Of a DNA stretch of 64,000 bases, positions 25,499 through 35,118 are shown one piece after another. The notes beneath the pieces are model-generated. The model was not told where the DNA came from, ran no database searches, and worked only from the letters and a program-made list of their open reading frames with translations. The DNA comes from Lachnospiraceae bacterium (GTDB taxonomy: Bacteria; Bacillota_A; Clostridia; Lachnospirales; Lachnospiraceae). Numbering within the stretch: position 1 is the stretch's first letter; the number at the start of each line of letters is the position of its first letter. Where the stretch lies: positions 21,043 to 85,042 of the forward strand of contig JAQUUB010000014.1 of NCBI GenBank assembly GCA_028694115.1, written 5' to 3'. The translations under genes and the position numbers were made by a program.

Positions 25499-28400
25499 TT
25501 ACTCTCTATTATCCTCTATAATCTTAAATTTTACCGTTCTCTTCCCTGTATAATTACCAATTCCCTGTATGACAGCTTTTCCAGTTCCCACTTTTTTATT
25601 GTTGGAGTAGGTTACCTTATAGTCCTTATCAATCTCCAGTTTGTCTCCATTATAATGAATGATTAGTTCGGGCTTTGCCCCATCTGTTTTGATACTGTCT
25701 GAATAGGATACATTCGGACATTCAATTTTTGTCGTAATCTTATTCTTTAAACTCCTTGGTATGATATAGCAGGTCACTTCTTTTTTGCCTTTATAGTTGC
25801 TGTTTTCTAGCGCATTTACGGATAACGTGACCTTCTTTACTTTTAACACTCCTAAGCTCAAATCCTTGGAGCTGCTAAAGTCTACAGTATAGTCCACACC
25901 TTTTTTGAGGTATCTTTTTCCATCTTTAATCGTTAGCTCTAAATCCTCAATGGTTTCCCGGTGTGCGATTTTTGATAAGGCCTTAACCTTTACTTTGGAA
26001 ATATCGTTTTGCTTAATAGTAAAGTTTTCACTTTTGCTTCCATAAAAATTGTTTTTACCAGAAACAACAATCGTACCAGTTCCCGCATTCACATTATTCT
26101 GATAGCTGATTTTATAGTCTTTATTGAGTTTTACTTTCTTTCCATTTGAACCCGTCACTGTGATCTTGGGCTTCATTGCTTTCCCAGAATAGGTATATCC
26201 CTTCTTAGGTACTTTTACTGTAAGCTCGAAATCTGCCACAGAGGTTGCATCACTATCTTTTGGAAGGATGGTAAAGGTTTGTGTCTTTTTTATAGTACCC
26301 GTATAATTATTCTTTCCAGTTACGGAAACCTTCACTACCGTTTTAGCATCCACGCTTACAGGTAACGTTGTCTGTTCCTGATTGTTGATTTGATAAAGGA
26401 CTTCATAATCATTTTTACTAACCGTATTTACGCCATCCTTTACGACAATTCGTTCACTCATCTGTGCGGTAAAGTCAGCTCCCGTAGCTTGTACATTTTC
26501 GATTGGTTCAATGACTGCACTCTTTATCGACTTAGAAGTGATTGTAAACTTCTGTGTCATCGTATTTTTATAATCACCGATTCCAGTTATTAAGATTTTT
26601 CCATAATTGAGAACCGTCCCCACATTTGAATTGTTTTCATAAGACAGTGTATAGTCCACATTTTCTACAAGCTTCTTTGTTTTTGCTTTGCCCGTTTGTT
26701 TTCCGGTATCATCATACTCGGTGTAGGTGAAACGTACCACGGGAACAGGACGGATTTCAGAGCCGGTATAGACGTAGCTTGTTTTCTTAAGGGTTATGGT
26801 TGCATAGCCTTTTTTGTCTGCGTCACCAAATTCTGCTGTTGCGGTATCCTTATCAATGAGATAATGATCATCTGTGCTATAATTTGCCGATACAGTTACT
26901 GGCTTGTTTGGCATGATAAAGGTAGTCTTGTATGCTTTGCTGTCTGCAAAGGTAACATCGTCATCGCTCGTCCAATTGGTGAAGGTATGACCTGCGCGGC
27001 TATCTGCAGTCACCGTTACAATCTGTCCCTCCCAGTAATTTCCACCTCCAGTTCCATTTATTACATTCAAAAGATTCGTTGGCTTTGGAACCCATACGGC
27101 ATAAAACGTTATAGGTTCTACTCCTACAGTGTACTCGGTGATTGGTGTTCCGTTCTGGCTTATGGACCATCCACCGAAGGTGTAGCCGTATTTTGTGAGA
27201 TTGCCTGTGTTATCAGAAACCGTCACATTATCACTCACTGAATAGATATGATTATCTACAGGAAGTGTTCCACCGTCATTTCCGTTGCCATTATAGGAAA
27301 CGGTATAGATAATTGGTTTCCATACGGCATAAAACGTCATGGATTCTAATCCTACAGTGTACTCGATGATTGGTGTTCCGTTCTGGCTTATGGACCATCC
27401 ACCGAAGGTGTAGCCGTATTTTGTGAGATTGCCTGTGTTATCAGAAACCGTCACATTATCACCCATTATATAAAAGGTATTATCTACAGGAAGTGTTCCA
27501 CCGTCATATCCATTACCATTATAGGATACGGTATAGATAATTGGTATCCATATCGCATAGAACGTCACGGGTTCTATTCCTACGGTATAAGAAGTGATCG
27601 GTGTTTTATCCTGACTCAAGGACCATCCGCTGAAGGTGTAGCCGATTCTTGTGAGACCAGTATTGCCCGAAACCGTTACAATATCTCCCGTTGAATAGAC
27701 TGTAGAATCTACAGGAAGTGTTCCACCGTCATATCCATTACCATTATAGGATACGGTATATCCCCAGTCTATGAATAGCTTTTGGGATGCTGTTATGGAT
27801 GTAGTAAAATCAAATGTGTTGCCATTACTATCTTTACAATTTATAATTATTTTTCCCATATGAAAAGGATCTGAATCTGGCTGTTCCGCCTTATCACCTT
27901 TCGTTACCCATTGAGGCTTAAGAACAGAATAGGGATCCGTAAGCTTGGTCGTACCATCATAAAAGGCAACCTCGTATTCTATCTGTGAGGATGAATTAGT
28001 AGGACTGTTAACTCCACTTGCATTAACAGAACCCTTAACAATAGCATCTACCCCTATTCTTACTAGTGCTGGCTCAACGTTAGTACTGCTATCTTGATAT
28101 CCGCCGCCATAGACACTTCGTCCTATTTCTCCTCCACTGATTATTACTGTTGTGTTTCCACTGACGGAACAATACTCTTCTCCACCGCCATAGACATGCC
28201 ATCCTATTTCTCCTCCACTGATTGTTACCGTTGTGGTTCTATTAACGGAACTATTAACATGTCCGCCGCCAAAGACATTGTTTTCTATTACTCCTCCACT
28301 GATTGTTACCGTTGTGTCTCCACTGACGGGACTCCAATTATTTCCACCGCCATAGACATAATTTTTTATTTTTCCTCCACTGATTGCTACCGTTGTAGTT

Positions 28401-29224
28401 CCATCGACGGAACTATAATTATTTCCACCGCCATAGACATGCCATCCTATTTCTCCTCCACTGATTGCTACCGTTGTGGTTCCATTGACGGAACTATAAT
28501 AATATCCGCCGCCATAGACCTTTTCTTCTATTTTTCCTCCCCTGATTGTTACCGTTGTGTTTCCACTAACAGAACTATAATGATCTCCGCCGCCATAGAC
28601 ATGCCCTCTTATTACTCCTCCCCTGATTGTTACCGTTGTGTTTCCACTGACGCAACTATAATCATATCCGCCGCCATAGAGATAAAGTACTGTTCCTCCG
28701 AGCATGGTTACGCTTGTAGCACTGACAGAACCTGTTTTACTTCCACCATAAATGCAATAACCACTTAAATTATATCCTTGCGTTGTATCTCCCTCGATAT
28801 CTATCATTTCAATTGGATTATCAAGGTCCCAATCATAATAGATAAGTGCATTTGTAGAACCTGGTAAAACAGCGTTGATGGTTATTGCATTTCCATTTGC
28901 ATAAATATAATGATAATTATTATCAACCGTAATCCCTTCTGGCACTCCCGAGGTTGTCTGCTCCTCTAAATCATGGGGATCCTTCTCTAAGAATTCTTCC
29001 AATTCCTGCGCGGAAACGCTGTCTTCCTTTTGCTCCTTTGTTTCAGGCGTGCTGACTGTATCTGTCTGAATCGTATCCTCCGACGGAGTAGAATCTGATT
29101 CCTCCATGGTCACGGTTCCCTCATTCAGCGTGCTCGCACTGACAGGAATAAACCCACTAAAGTCTATGATCGATACAATCATTAAAAACACCATTGCAAT
29201 TGCTACTCTTCTTTTCATTTTCAT
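25499..29224 (-). CDS. Large secreted repeat protein with three InlB B-repeats (paralog B)
   Basis: This 1241-residue protein has the same signal peptide and C-terminal Ig-like modules as paralog A, and the last 500 residues are nearly identical. It differs in having eight 27-residue beta repeats (consensus SSVSGNTTVTISGG, VYGGG) and three InlB B-repeats (YTVSYNGNGYDGG to TFYAVW) instead of one. The glycine-rich repeats probably form a stacked beta solenoid; this is inference from the regular TTVTIxGG pattern. No wall anchor is seen. Either ATG at 29224 or 29218 fits the GAGGGGAG site. It may be controlled by the MalT/LuxR-type regulator directly upstream. Confidence 0.85.
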   Translation of the reverse strand: MKMKRRVAIAMVFLMIVSIIDFSGFIPVSASTLNEGTVTMEESDSTPSEDTIQTDTVSTPETKEQKEDSVSAQELEEFLEKDPHDLEEQTTSGVPEGITVDNNYHYIYANGNAITINAVLPGSTNALIYYDWDLDNPIEMIDIEGDTTQGYNLSGYCIYGGSKTGSVSATSVTMLGGTVLYLYGGGYDYSCVSGNTTVTIRGGVIRGHVYGGGDHYSSVSGNTTVTIRGGKIEEKVYGGGYYYSSVNGTTTVAISGGEIGWHVYGGGNNYSSVDGTTTVAISGGKIKNYVYGGGNNWSPVSGDTTVTISGGVIENNVFGGGHVNSSVNRTTTVTISGGEIGWHVYGGGEEYCSVSGNTTVIISGGEIGRSVYGGGYQDSSTNVEPALVRIGVDAIVKGSVNASGVNSPTNSSSQIEYEVAFYDGTTKLTDPYSVLKPQWVTKGDKAEQPDSDPFHMGKIIINCKDSNGNTFDFTTSITASQKLFIDWGYTVSYNGNGYDGGTLPVDSTVYSTGDIVTVSGNTGLTRIGYTFSGWSLSQDKTPITSYTVGIEPVTFYAIWIPIIYTVSYNGNGYDGGTLPVDNTFYIMGDNVTVSDNTGNLTKYGYTFGGWSISQNGTPIIEYTVGLESMTFYAVWKPIIYTVSYNGNGNDGGTLPVDNHIYSVSDNVTVSDNTGNLTKYGYTFGGWSISQNGTPITEYTVGVEPITFYAVWVPKPTNLLNVINGTGGGNYWEGQIVTVTADSRAGHTFTNWTSDDDVTFADSKAYKTTFIMPNKPVTVSANYSTDDHYLIDKDTATAEFGDADKKGYATITLKKTSYVYTGSEIRPVPVVRFTYTEYDDTGKQTGKAKTKKLVENVDYTLSYENNSNVGTVLNYGKILITGIGDYKNTMTQKFTITSKSIKSAVIEPIENVQATGADFTAQMSERIVVKDGVNTVSKNDYEVLYQINNQEQTTLPVSVDAKTVVKVSVTGKNNYTGTIKKTQTFTILPKDSDATSVADFELTVKVPKKGYTYSGKAMKPKITVTGSNGKKVKLNKDYKISYQNNVNAGTGTIVVSGKNNFYGSKSENFTIKQNDISKVKVKALSKIAHRETIEDLELTIKDGKRYLKKGVDYTVDFSSSKDLSLGVLKVKKVTLSVNALENSNYKGKKEVTCYIIPRSLKNKITTKIECPNVSYSDSIKTDGAKPELIIHYNGDKLEIDKDYKVTYSNNKKVGTGKAVIQGIGNYTGKRTVKFKIIEDNRE
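27090..27760 (-). repeat. Three tandem InlB B-repeat units in paralog B
   Basis: Three units of about 75-79 codons (roughly 222-237 bases) are almost identical at the DNA level, each including the segment encoding NGNGYDGGTLPVD or NGNGNDGGTLPVD and ending in TFYAVW or TFYAIW. Paralog A keeps one unit at about 24040-24250. Confidence 0.85.
28090..28690 (-). repeat. Eight tandem 81-base repeats encoding VYGGG beta units
   Basis: Each 81-base unit encodes 27 residues of the form SSVSGNTTVTISGGxIxxxV followed by YGGG. Period and phase are kept exactly through all units. Paralog A has about five shorter units (72-75 bases) at 24590-24910. Confidence 0.85.
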
Positions 29225-29302
29225 AACTCCCCTCATTCAACTACTTTTATTTTCTGTGTTATTTTACTCTGCATTGTTCTGACTTTGTCTCTAAAACTTC
29301 TA

Positions 29303-31717
29303 TCAGATAAGCTTTCTCTTCCTTGCCTCTGTTACAGCGGCTGTTTTGCTGTTCACGCCTAGCTTTTTGAAGTTCTGCTTGTTGTGGTATTTTATATTTT
29401 CCATTTTAAGTCCAAGTGTTTCTGCAATCTCTGATGTAGAGAGTCCTTCTGCCTGGAGCTTTAGGATCTTTAAGGCATTTTCACTAAGAGCAGCCTCCTC
29501 TGTAGATGGCTTTAAATATCCTGGATAAGAAAGTGCCATTTTCTCTGTTTCTGCGAGTAGTGCTTTATAGTATTTGGGATTCTTGCCCTTCCATGTGGTT
29601 TCCTTCAGCAAGCGGTATACTGCCGCTCCTTCTCTGGAGATGATTCGGATAAAATGGAAGCTCTCCGCCTGTGTCAGTGTATTATTTAGATTTTCTTCCC
29701 ACTTCGCATCTCCCATCCGGTACTGGGTAATAGCGAGCAGTAGATCTGCCTCCATCTCTATGTAAGTACGTTTCATGACCTTTGTATAATATTTAAGACG
29801 CTGTAACAAGCTGACCGCCTTTTCATATTTTCCCGTTAACAGATAAACACGAACCTTGGTCAGATATCGGAATCGTTCCATAGTGGAAAATTCAATTTCC
29901 TCCTCAGGTGCCTGTTCCATCCACTCGATTGCATCTGCCATCTTTCCCTGATAGAGATCTACACGAATCTGCAAGGCCGTAAGATTTGGCAGGAGCTTTG
30001 CTGCCCCTTCCTTTTCTACCTTCTTTTGGAAATTGATTAACAGTTCTCTTGCATCCTCTGCATGATCATTTAAGATATGTAGCCAGGTAAGGATTCCAGC
30101 TGCTACAAAGCATTGCTCAATTTTGCCTCCTGCCTGTGCCTGCATCATGCCCTTATTGGCTAGATTTGCAATTTCATAGCTGTCCCCTCCCTTTTCCAGA
30201 AAGCTTTCTGCAAGGGCTAGATTTACGAGACCTTTTCCGTATTTTCCAAGGGTGAATTCGATAATTTTTCCAATGCTGTTTGCAAGCTCCTTATCTCGTT
30301 TGCTCCATTCACAGAAATCCTTTCCTCCATTCATCTGAGAAGGAAGGTTGCTGGTTACGGAAAATTCCGGCAGGCTGATACTCCGATTCATCAAAAGCGT
30401 GCCTGCAGTTTTTAGAATATCTACCAGTGAACTGCTTCCACGGTGCGGAAGAGCAATCTCCAGATAGACCAGTAACCCTTTTGCCGCTTTTTTTGCACTT
30501 CCTCTTAAGGTGCCTTCGAGCGCCTTAAGCTCCTCATACCATCGTTCACTTTCCTCTATATCTAACAGCAAGGATTGGAGCATGCTCATGCCTGCCATTA
30601 GCTCCATACTTTCCTTAATCTTTTCTTCTGGTAATGTAAGATAATATTTCCGCAGCTCATAATAATGTCCACTTGCTGGATTCTTTCTTGCATTCGAAAT
30701 TAATAGTCCTGCAATCCGCTCCATATCATGGCAAGCCTCATACATCTTAAGTGCTCCAGGGGTATCTCCTTTTAACTCATAGTAGAGTCCTGCATTATAA
30801 TAGAGATGCTCCCATCGATCTTTGGGATAGGTTCGAAGGAGCCTTCTCCTCATGGAACGTCTCATGCCAAGTCGGATTTCATAAACCGTTTGCTCGATGG
30901 AAGCCTCCTTCATCATCAGGAAGTTTCCAAGCTGCTCTGCAATATTGATCATTCTCTCGACATCATTTCTACCCGTAATCATCTCTGCCAGCTGTTTATC
31001 AAATTCCTCCACAATACATACCTGCATTAGGAAGTCCTGTATTTCGACCTCCCATTGATCATATACATGGCGATCCAGATAATCCCAAAAGTCATTTCGC
31101 ATCCGTTCAATATACATAGCATCAAAAGGTCTGCCCGATGCAAGTTCCATTGCCACCAGTCTTGCCACGACCCCAATCCCTGATGAAATCCCTATTATTT
31201 TTTTGAAATCCTCTTCTGTAGGCGTTATCCCCCAAAGCTTTAGATATTCCATCAACTCTGTTTCAGAAAGTAATAAATCCTCTTCCTCAATGACCGTAAA
31301 TAATTTCCGGTAATATATCGGCAGCAGCCAGGAGGGCATCCGGCTTCTTCCGGCTAAAATCAGCCAGATATCATCCCGCCTGATTAATACCTCTATGTTT
31401 TTCACTAACGCTTCTCTTAGCTCATCCGTCCTTAGCTGATGCAGATCATCAATTACTACAATGGTCTGTTTTTCACTATATGGAATCTCTAATTCCTTCT
31501 CATTCATCTGCTCAGCCGAATAATAGTAATACCGCCGTTTTCCTAAATAATCTTTTACGAAGGCTGTTTTTCCACATCCTGAAATGCCATATATATATAC
31601 CGTCTGTGCTATGACCTGGGCTGCCTTCATTTTTTTATTTGCCGCCTTCGGGCGTATGTAGAGCTCCTCTTCGCTCTGTAACAAAGACTCTAAATTATTT
31701 TCTTTTTTATCTTCCAT
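29303..31717 (-). CDS. Large ATP-binding LuxR-family (MalT-like) transcriptional regulator
   Basis: From the ATG at 31717 (GGGGGAG seven bases upstream) the protein has 804 residues. An in-frame extension to 31921 would translate the upstream hairpin and is rejected. It has a P-loop GISGCGKTAFVKDYLG near residue 47 and Walker B IVVIDDLHQLR near 95. A long TPR-like helical region follows, and then a C-terminal LuxR helix-turn-helix (LSTSEIAETLGLKMENIKYH near 765). This is the LAL/MalT layout: NTPase, sensor repeats, DNA-binding. It lies 78 bases upstream of the two surface-protein genes and is a candidate for their regulator; ligand unknown. Confidence 0.88.
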   Translation of the reverse strand: MEDKKENNLESLLQSEEELYIRPKAANKKMKAAQVIAQTVYIYGISGCGKTAFVKDYLGKRRYYYYSAEQMNEKELEIPYSEKQTIVVIDDLHQLRTDELREALVKNIEVLIRRDDIWLILAGRSRMPSWLLPIYYRKLFTVIEEEDLLLSETELMEYLKLWGITPTEEDFKKIIGISSGIGVVARLVAMELASGRPFDAMYIERMRNDFWDYLDRHVYDQWEVEIQDFLMQVCIVEEFDKQLAEMITGRNDVERMINIAEQLGNFLMMKEASIEQTVYEIRLGMRRSMRRRLLRTYPKDRWEHLYYNAGLYYELKGDTPGALKMYEACHDMERIAGLLISNARKNPASGHYYELRKYYLTLPEEKIKESMELMAGMSMLQSLLLDIEESERWYEELKALEGTLRGSAKKAAKGLLVYLEIALPHRGSSSLVDILKTAGTLLMNRSISLPEFSVTSNLPSQMNGGKDFCEWSKRDKELANSIGKIIEFTLGKYGKGLVNLALAESFLEKGGDSYEIANLANKGMMQAQAGGKIEQCFVAAGILTWLHILNDHAEDARELLINFQKKVEKEGAAKLLPNLTALQIRVDLYQGKMADAIEWMEQAPEEEIEFSTMERFRYLTKVRVYLLTGKYEKAVSLLQRLKYYTKVMKRTYIEMEADLLLAITQYRMGDAKWEENLNNTLTQAESFHFIRIISREGAAVYRLLKETTWKGKNPKYYKALLAETEKMALSYPGYLKPSTEEAALSENALKILKLQAEGLSTSEIAETLGLKMENIKYHNKQNFKKLGVNSKTAAVTEARKRKLI

Positions 31718-31746
31718 TGATACTCCCCCTAGTTGTTCTAAAGTAA

Positions 31747-31800
31747 ATAAAAAACGTGCTTCAAATTTCCAATTCATGAAAATTTTACCACACGTTTTTA
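31747..31800 (-). terminator. Hairpin in the leader of the LuxR-type regulator gene
   Basis: Minus strand: an AAAACGTG arm and a CACGTTTT arm (31798-31791 with 31758-31751) enclose a second pairing of AAAATTT with AAATTT, and TTATTT follows. It lies between the 31902 stop and the regulator start, so it may be a terminator with read-through or an attenuator. Confidence 0.5.
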
Positions 31801-31867
31801 TAAAAAGCCACTCCGCAAAAAGGTAGTTTGGGGGTGTTTTGAGGGTTTTTTCAAAAAAACCTAAAAA

Positions 31868-31891
31868 TTCTATTTCTATTCTATTTCTATT
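31868..31891 (-). repeat. 11-base tandem repeat upstream of the LuxR-type regulator
   Basis: Minus strand reads AATAGAAATAG twice in exact tandem plus two more bases, eleven bases after the stop of the 31902-33413 gene. The unit equals about one helical turn, which fits a protein-binding site, but a simple slippage repeat is equally possible. Confidence 0.5.
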
Positions 31892-31901
31892 GGTAAAAAT
31901 A

Positions 31902-33413
31902 TTAGTTAACATATTTTTCATAGAATGTCAATGGATCTTCGCTCGTCTTTGTCAGAGTGATTGTATCCTCATACCCATCCTCATGAATCAATCGATGGTA
32001 CTGCAGAGTGTCTCCCTCCAATCGGAAGCTGAATTCTGTTACAATTTCATTCTCTCTTGTCGTAGAATCCTCAATCAGATTATCGTCTGTCAGGGATGCA
32101 GTTCTTGGGAAAAAAACGTCATAGCCCATATCTACAACGATATGATACTCACTGGTGCAATTTTCTGTTGCTGCTGCCTCACTTGCAAAGACAATGGTAA
32201 ACCCTTCTCCCTGATAAACTCCATCCCAGCGGCTGATATCATTCGTATTGTTATTATTTTCAGTATCGTTCGATTTCTTCTCATTGGGATTCCCTATCAT
32301 TTCTTCTAATCCACCCACAACATTCACATATCCATCGTCCCATAAATCCGTTTCTGGTTCATTGATATCATAGGCTACGTATATTTTTCCCTCTGCTCTA
32401 TTCTCTTCTACATACTCCCGATCAGCAATTTGTTCAGGCAAATCCTTCTCCTGATAAACTCCATTTACCGCAGTAATTGGACTCCATTCATGAATTCCCC
32501 CATCATTCATATACCAGACATTATACATCTCACCATGCTGAAATCCGTCCTTGAAAGTACCTGTTATGATTGTTTTATCCGATGTTGTGGAATGACTGCC
32601 CTTCTCGTAAGGTGTCGGTTCCTTCACAACCATCATGGTCCCTGTTCCGTTCGGAAGATCATTTGTCCATTCACCATCATAAAGATTATAAATTTTGCCA
32701 TCCGTCTGTGCATTCATAAAGCATCCCGTACCAGATCTGATTCCATCCCCCCAGGTTCCATAATAAAAGTATCCATTGGAATATGCAGCAATGCCTTTCT
32801 TGTTTTCTTTTATATCAGCATAGATTGATTGGCCTGGCTTAATCGTCTGAATTAAGGATGTATAAGGTTCGGTTTTCATTAGTGCCGCTGCCCCCTCATA
32901 ATCATCTGCTTCAAGAAAGGGAACAAGCGCAAGTAATAAGTCCTCTGTTTCTCCTTTTGCTTTTGTTTCCGATTCGGCACCTGCTGTTATATCTGCCGAT
33001 GTATCAGCTGTTCTCGCTTTTGTACTGCTACCTATTTTTTCTTTTATCAATGGCACGGACTTCCAGATACCAAAGCACAATACAGCTATCGCGATCACGC
33101 CTCCAATTCCATAAAGTAATTTCGTTGAGAAACTCGAGCGTTTTCCATACCGTTTTCCTTTTGTGACATCAGTTATGGGCCTCTCCTTATAATTTACTGG
33201 TTCAGCTTCTCGTACATTTGTTTGTTCTGCATTTGTTTCAGCAAGGATTGGTTCATTCGGATATTGATACTGTGAATACTCTCCGGTTTCGGCATTGAAC
33301 CATGTAATATATTGTATGGATGTTCCGCTTTCATCTGCTCCTATGAGCTTCTGATAATACATTCCACTGTTTTTGTCTCGTGCAAAGCCTTCCGGCGGAT
33401 AATATTTTTCCAA
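31902..33413 (-). CDS. Single-pass membrane protein with shared N-terminal module and MORN-like repeats
   Basis: The 503-residue protein starts at a TTG (33413) with AGGAGG seven bases upstream; the first residues MEKYYPPEG match the ATG-started paralogous N-terminus at 36648, confirming the start. A cytosolic N-terminal module (SGMYYQKLIG, then ITWFNAETGEYSQYQYP) is followed by a basic stretch, a membrane helix at about 105-125 and a Thr/Glu linker. MORN-like units come next (YFYYGTWGDGIRSGTG, YDGEWTNDLPNGTG, TGTFKDGFQHGEM) at about 215-300. A C-terminal beta domain completes it (GVYQGEGFTIVFAS). The bulk is extracellular. Function unknown; it sits between the M48 protease and the LuxR-type regulator. 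Confidence 0.8.
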   Translation of the reverse strand: MEKYYPPEGFARDKNSGMYYQKLIGADESGTSIQYITWFNAETGEYSQYQYPNEPILAETNAEQTNVREAEPVNYKERPITDVTKGKRYGKRSSFSTKLLYGIGGVIAIAVLCFGIWKSVPLIKEKIGSSTKARTADTSADITAGAESETKAKGETEDLLLALVPFLEADDYEGAAALMKTEPYTSLIQTIKPGQSIYADIKENKKGIAAYSNGYFYYGTWGDGIRSGTGCFMNAQTDGKIYNLYDGEWTNDLPNGTGTMMVVKEPTPYEKGSHSTTSDKTIITGTFKDGFQHGEMYNVWYMNDGGIHEWSPITAVNGVYQEKDLPEQIADREYVEENRAEGKIYVAYDINEPETDLWDDGYVNVVGGLEEMIGNPNEKKSNDTENNNNTNDISRWDGVYQGEGFTIVFASEAAATENCTSEYHIVVDMGYDVFFPRTASLTDDNLIEDSTTRENEIVTEFSFRLEGDTLQYHRLIHEDGYEDTITLTKTSEDPLTFYEKYVN

Positions 33414-33428
33414 ACGAATGCCTCCTGT

Positions 33429-35081
33429 TTATAATACTGCAAATCTGACCTGCTCAAATGTAACGGTTTCTGTAATTTCCTGATCTTCGTCATATTGAAT
33501 CGTAAAAGAATCCTGATTCCTTTCAAGAATGTGTGCAGGATAATATCCCCCTTCGTTATTCCAGTTTCCAAAGCATTGCATTTCCATACATGCTTTATCA
33601 ACTTTATAAAGTTTCATTACAGGAACCTGTTGTACCACGCCATCGAAAAACATGAAATTCACATCCTGAGCGAATATCTCCTTAATTTGTCCATAATAAT
33701 ATAATCCATCGCGAGAATATCTTGCATAGCAGAAATCACCCTGTTTAATTGCTTCTGCTTCTTCTCTCGCCTTTTTCTCCATTTCTTCCTTTGCCATTCT
33801 TTCTGCCGCTTCCCTTGCTTTCTCAGCCGCGATTTCGGATAAGCTCTTTGTTACACGACCCGTTGTTGCATGAAATGCTGGCTGTGGTGGTGGCGCCATT
33901 TGTCCTGTATGTATTGTCTGCACCGGCGGTGCAGATGGAGGTATCATGGCTTGATTATCTAGTTGTGATATTGGTTGTGATATTGGTCGCATCCCTACTG
34001 GCATTGGTGGTGGTGGAGGTGGTGCCATCCGTCCATCCCCTGCATAGGTTGGCTGCATTTTTACCTCACTCCTCATCTGATATTGATTCTTAGCATCACT
34101 TACCTTACTCTTTGCATTTTGCAAAAGCTCACCTCCCTGATTCACTACCTTATTTTTAAGTCCCATAAACTGTTCACCAAGCTCACTCAGTTCAGCCTGC
34201 TCATCAATCTTTAAGGAACCTGGTTTCCACTCCTCAATAGCATCTAGACGATCAGCTGTATCCGGATGGGAAGCGCCGAGTGCCGCAAATACACTTTTTT
34301 CATCTGCACCACCATAATTCTTTTCTAATACATATAAGGCACTATATAGATTTTGTGAAAAACCACATTCACAGGAAAACGCATCTGCACGATATTCATT
34401 CATACGAGAGGATTTCATGTGGAACAGATTTCCAAGTTTTGTCCACAGGCTCATCAGCCATACGAGCAGCAAGTCAATAAAGAAGCTTGCAAGGATACTT
34501 CCAACGGGTCTTTCATCTCCACCGACAAGAATGATAATAAACGAAATAATAATCCTTACAAAGAAAAATACTGCGGTCAATAAAAAGTTGCTGACATTGA
34601 TAACAAGAAGCATATCGGTATCTTTATTGGCAATATGTCCAAATTCATGGCCCAGAATACCTAGAATCTCTTCATCATTTAATTCGCAAAGACCTCTGGT
34701 TACGCATACCGTTTTTCTTCCAACTGCAAATGCATTTGGCTGCATACTCTTACTCATGAACAGTTTCACATGATCTGAAATGGTCGGGTCTAACTGTTTT
34801 GCTCTTCTAAAAGCTTCATTGAAGAGTGGTTCTAAACGGTTTTTGTATTTATCCTTCTTGATCTTCCTGCAACCACACTGCAATCGTAGAATAAATTCTC
34901 CTATCGGTGATAATGCAATACTTAGACAGATCAGATACAGAAAAATCGCCATCGGTATCATTTCTGGCAGTGCAAATCCTCCCAGCAATGCGATGTACAT
35001 CACCATATTCATACATAAATAGATAATGGTTCCAATATTATTTTTCTTAAATAATCTTTTCAAAAAATCAAATATATACAT
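33429..35081 (-). CDS. M48 family zinc metalloprotease with C-terminal Tudor-like domains
   Basis: From the ATG at 35081 (GGAGG nine bases upstream) the protein has 550 residues. Two N-terminal membrane helices are followed by the HtpX/M48 catalytic core. PNAFAVGRKTVCVTRGL is the typical lead-in, ILGHEFGHIANKDTD carries the HExxH zinc site near residue 142, and NEYRADAFSCECG supplies the third ligand. Two more membrane helices lie between. A proline-rich linker follows, then a charged AREAAERMAKEEMEKKAREE helix. The last 110 residues hold two SH3/Tudor-like units (GDFCYARYSRDGLYYYGQI and CFGNWNNEGGYYPAHIL). M48 enzymes clear damaged membrane proteins; the tail may bind a partner. The Tudor call is inference. 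Confidence 0.88.
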   Translation of the reverse strand: MYIFDFLKRLFKKNNIGTIIYLCMNMVMYIALLGGFALPEMIPMAIFLYLICLSIALSPIGEFILRLQCGCRKIKKDKYKNRLEPLFNEAFRRAKQLDPTISDHVKLFMSKSMQPNAFAVGRKTVCVTRGLCELNDEEILGILGHEFGHIANKDTDMLLVINVSNFLLTAVFFFVRIIISFIIILVGGDERPVGSILASFFIDLLLVWLMSLWTKLGNLFHMKSSRMNEYRADAFSCECGFSQNLYSALYVLEKNYGGADEKSVFAALGASHPDTADRLDAIEEWKPGSLKIDEQAELSELGEQFMGLKNKVVNQGGELLQNAKSKVSDAKNQYQMRSEVKMQPTYAGDGRMAPPPPPPMPVGMRPISQPISQLDNQAMIPPSAPPVQTIHTGQMAPPPQPAFHATTGRVTKSLSEIAAEKAREAAERMAKEEMEKKAREEAEAIKQGDFCYARYSRDGLYYYGQIKEIFAQDVNFMFFDGVVQQVPVMKLYKVDKACMEMQCFGNWNNEGGYYPAHILERNQDSFTIQYDEDQEITETVTFEQVRFAVL

Positions 35082-35118
35082 TTCCATTCTCCTCCCAACA
35101 TCATTTATAAAAAGTTTT

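Noticed and set aside
28090..28690. CRISPR array
   Set aside because: The 81-base units are in-frame protein repeats without unique spacers, and no cas gene is present.
28094..28768. A 224-codon plus-strand open frame opposite the repeat region of paralog B
   Set aside because: It is the antisense shadow of the 81-base repeats; the minus strand encodes the signal peptide and ordered domains, and the plus frame has no ribosome-binding site.
22475..29224. LPXTG or SLH wall-anchoring of the two surface proteins
   Set aside because: Both end within an Ig-like module (VKFKITE or VKFKIIEDNRE) with no sorting signal, hydrophobic tail or SLH repeat.
31815..31850. G-quadruplex in the plus-strand G-rich stretch before the MalT-like gene
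   Set aside because: The runs (GG, GGGGG, GGG) do not give four even G-tracts; a weak motif at best.
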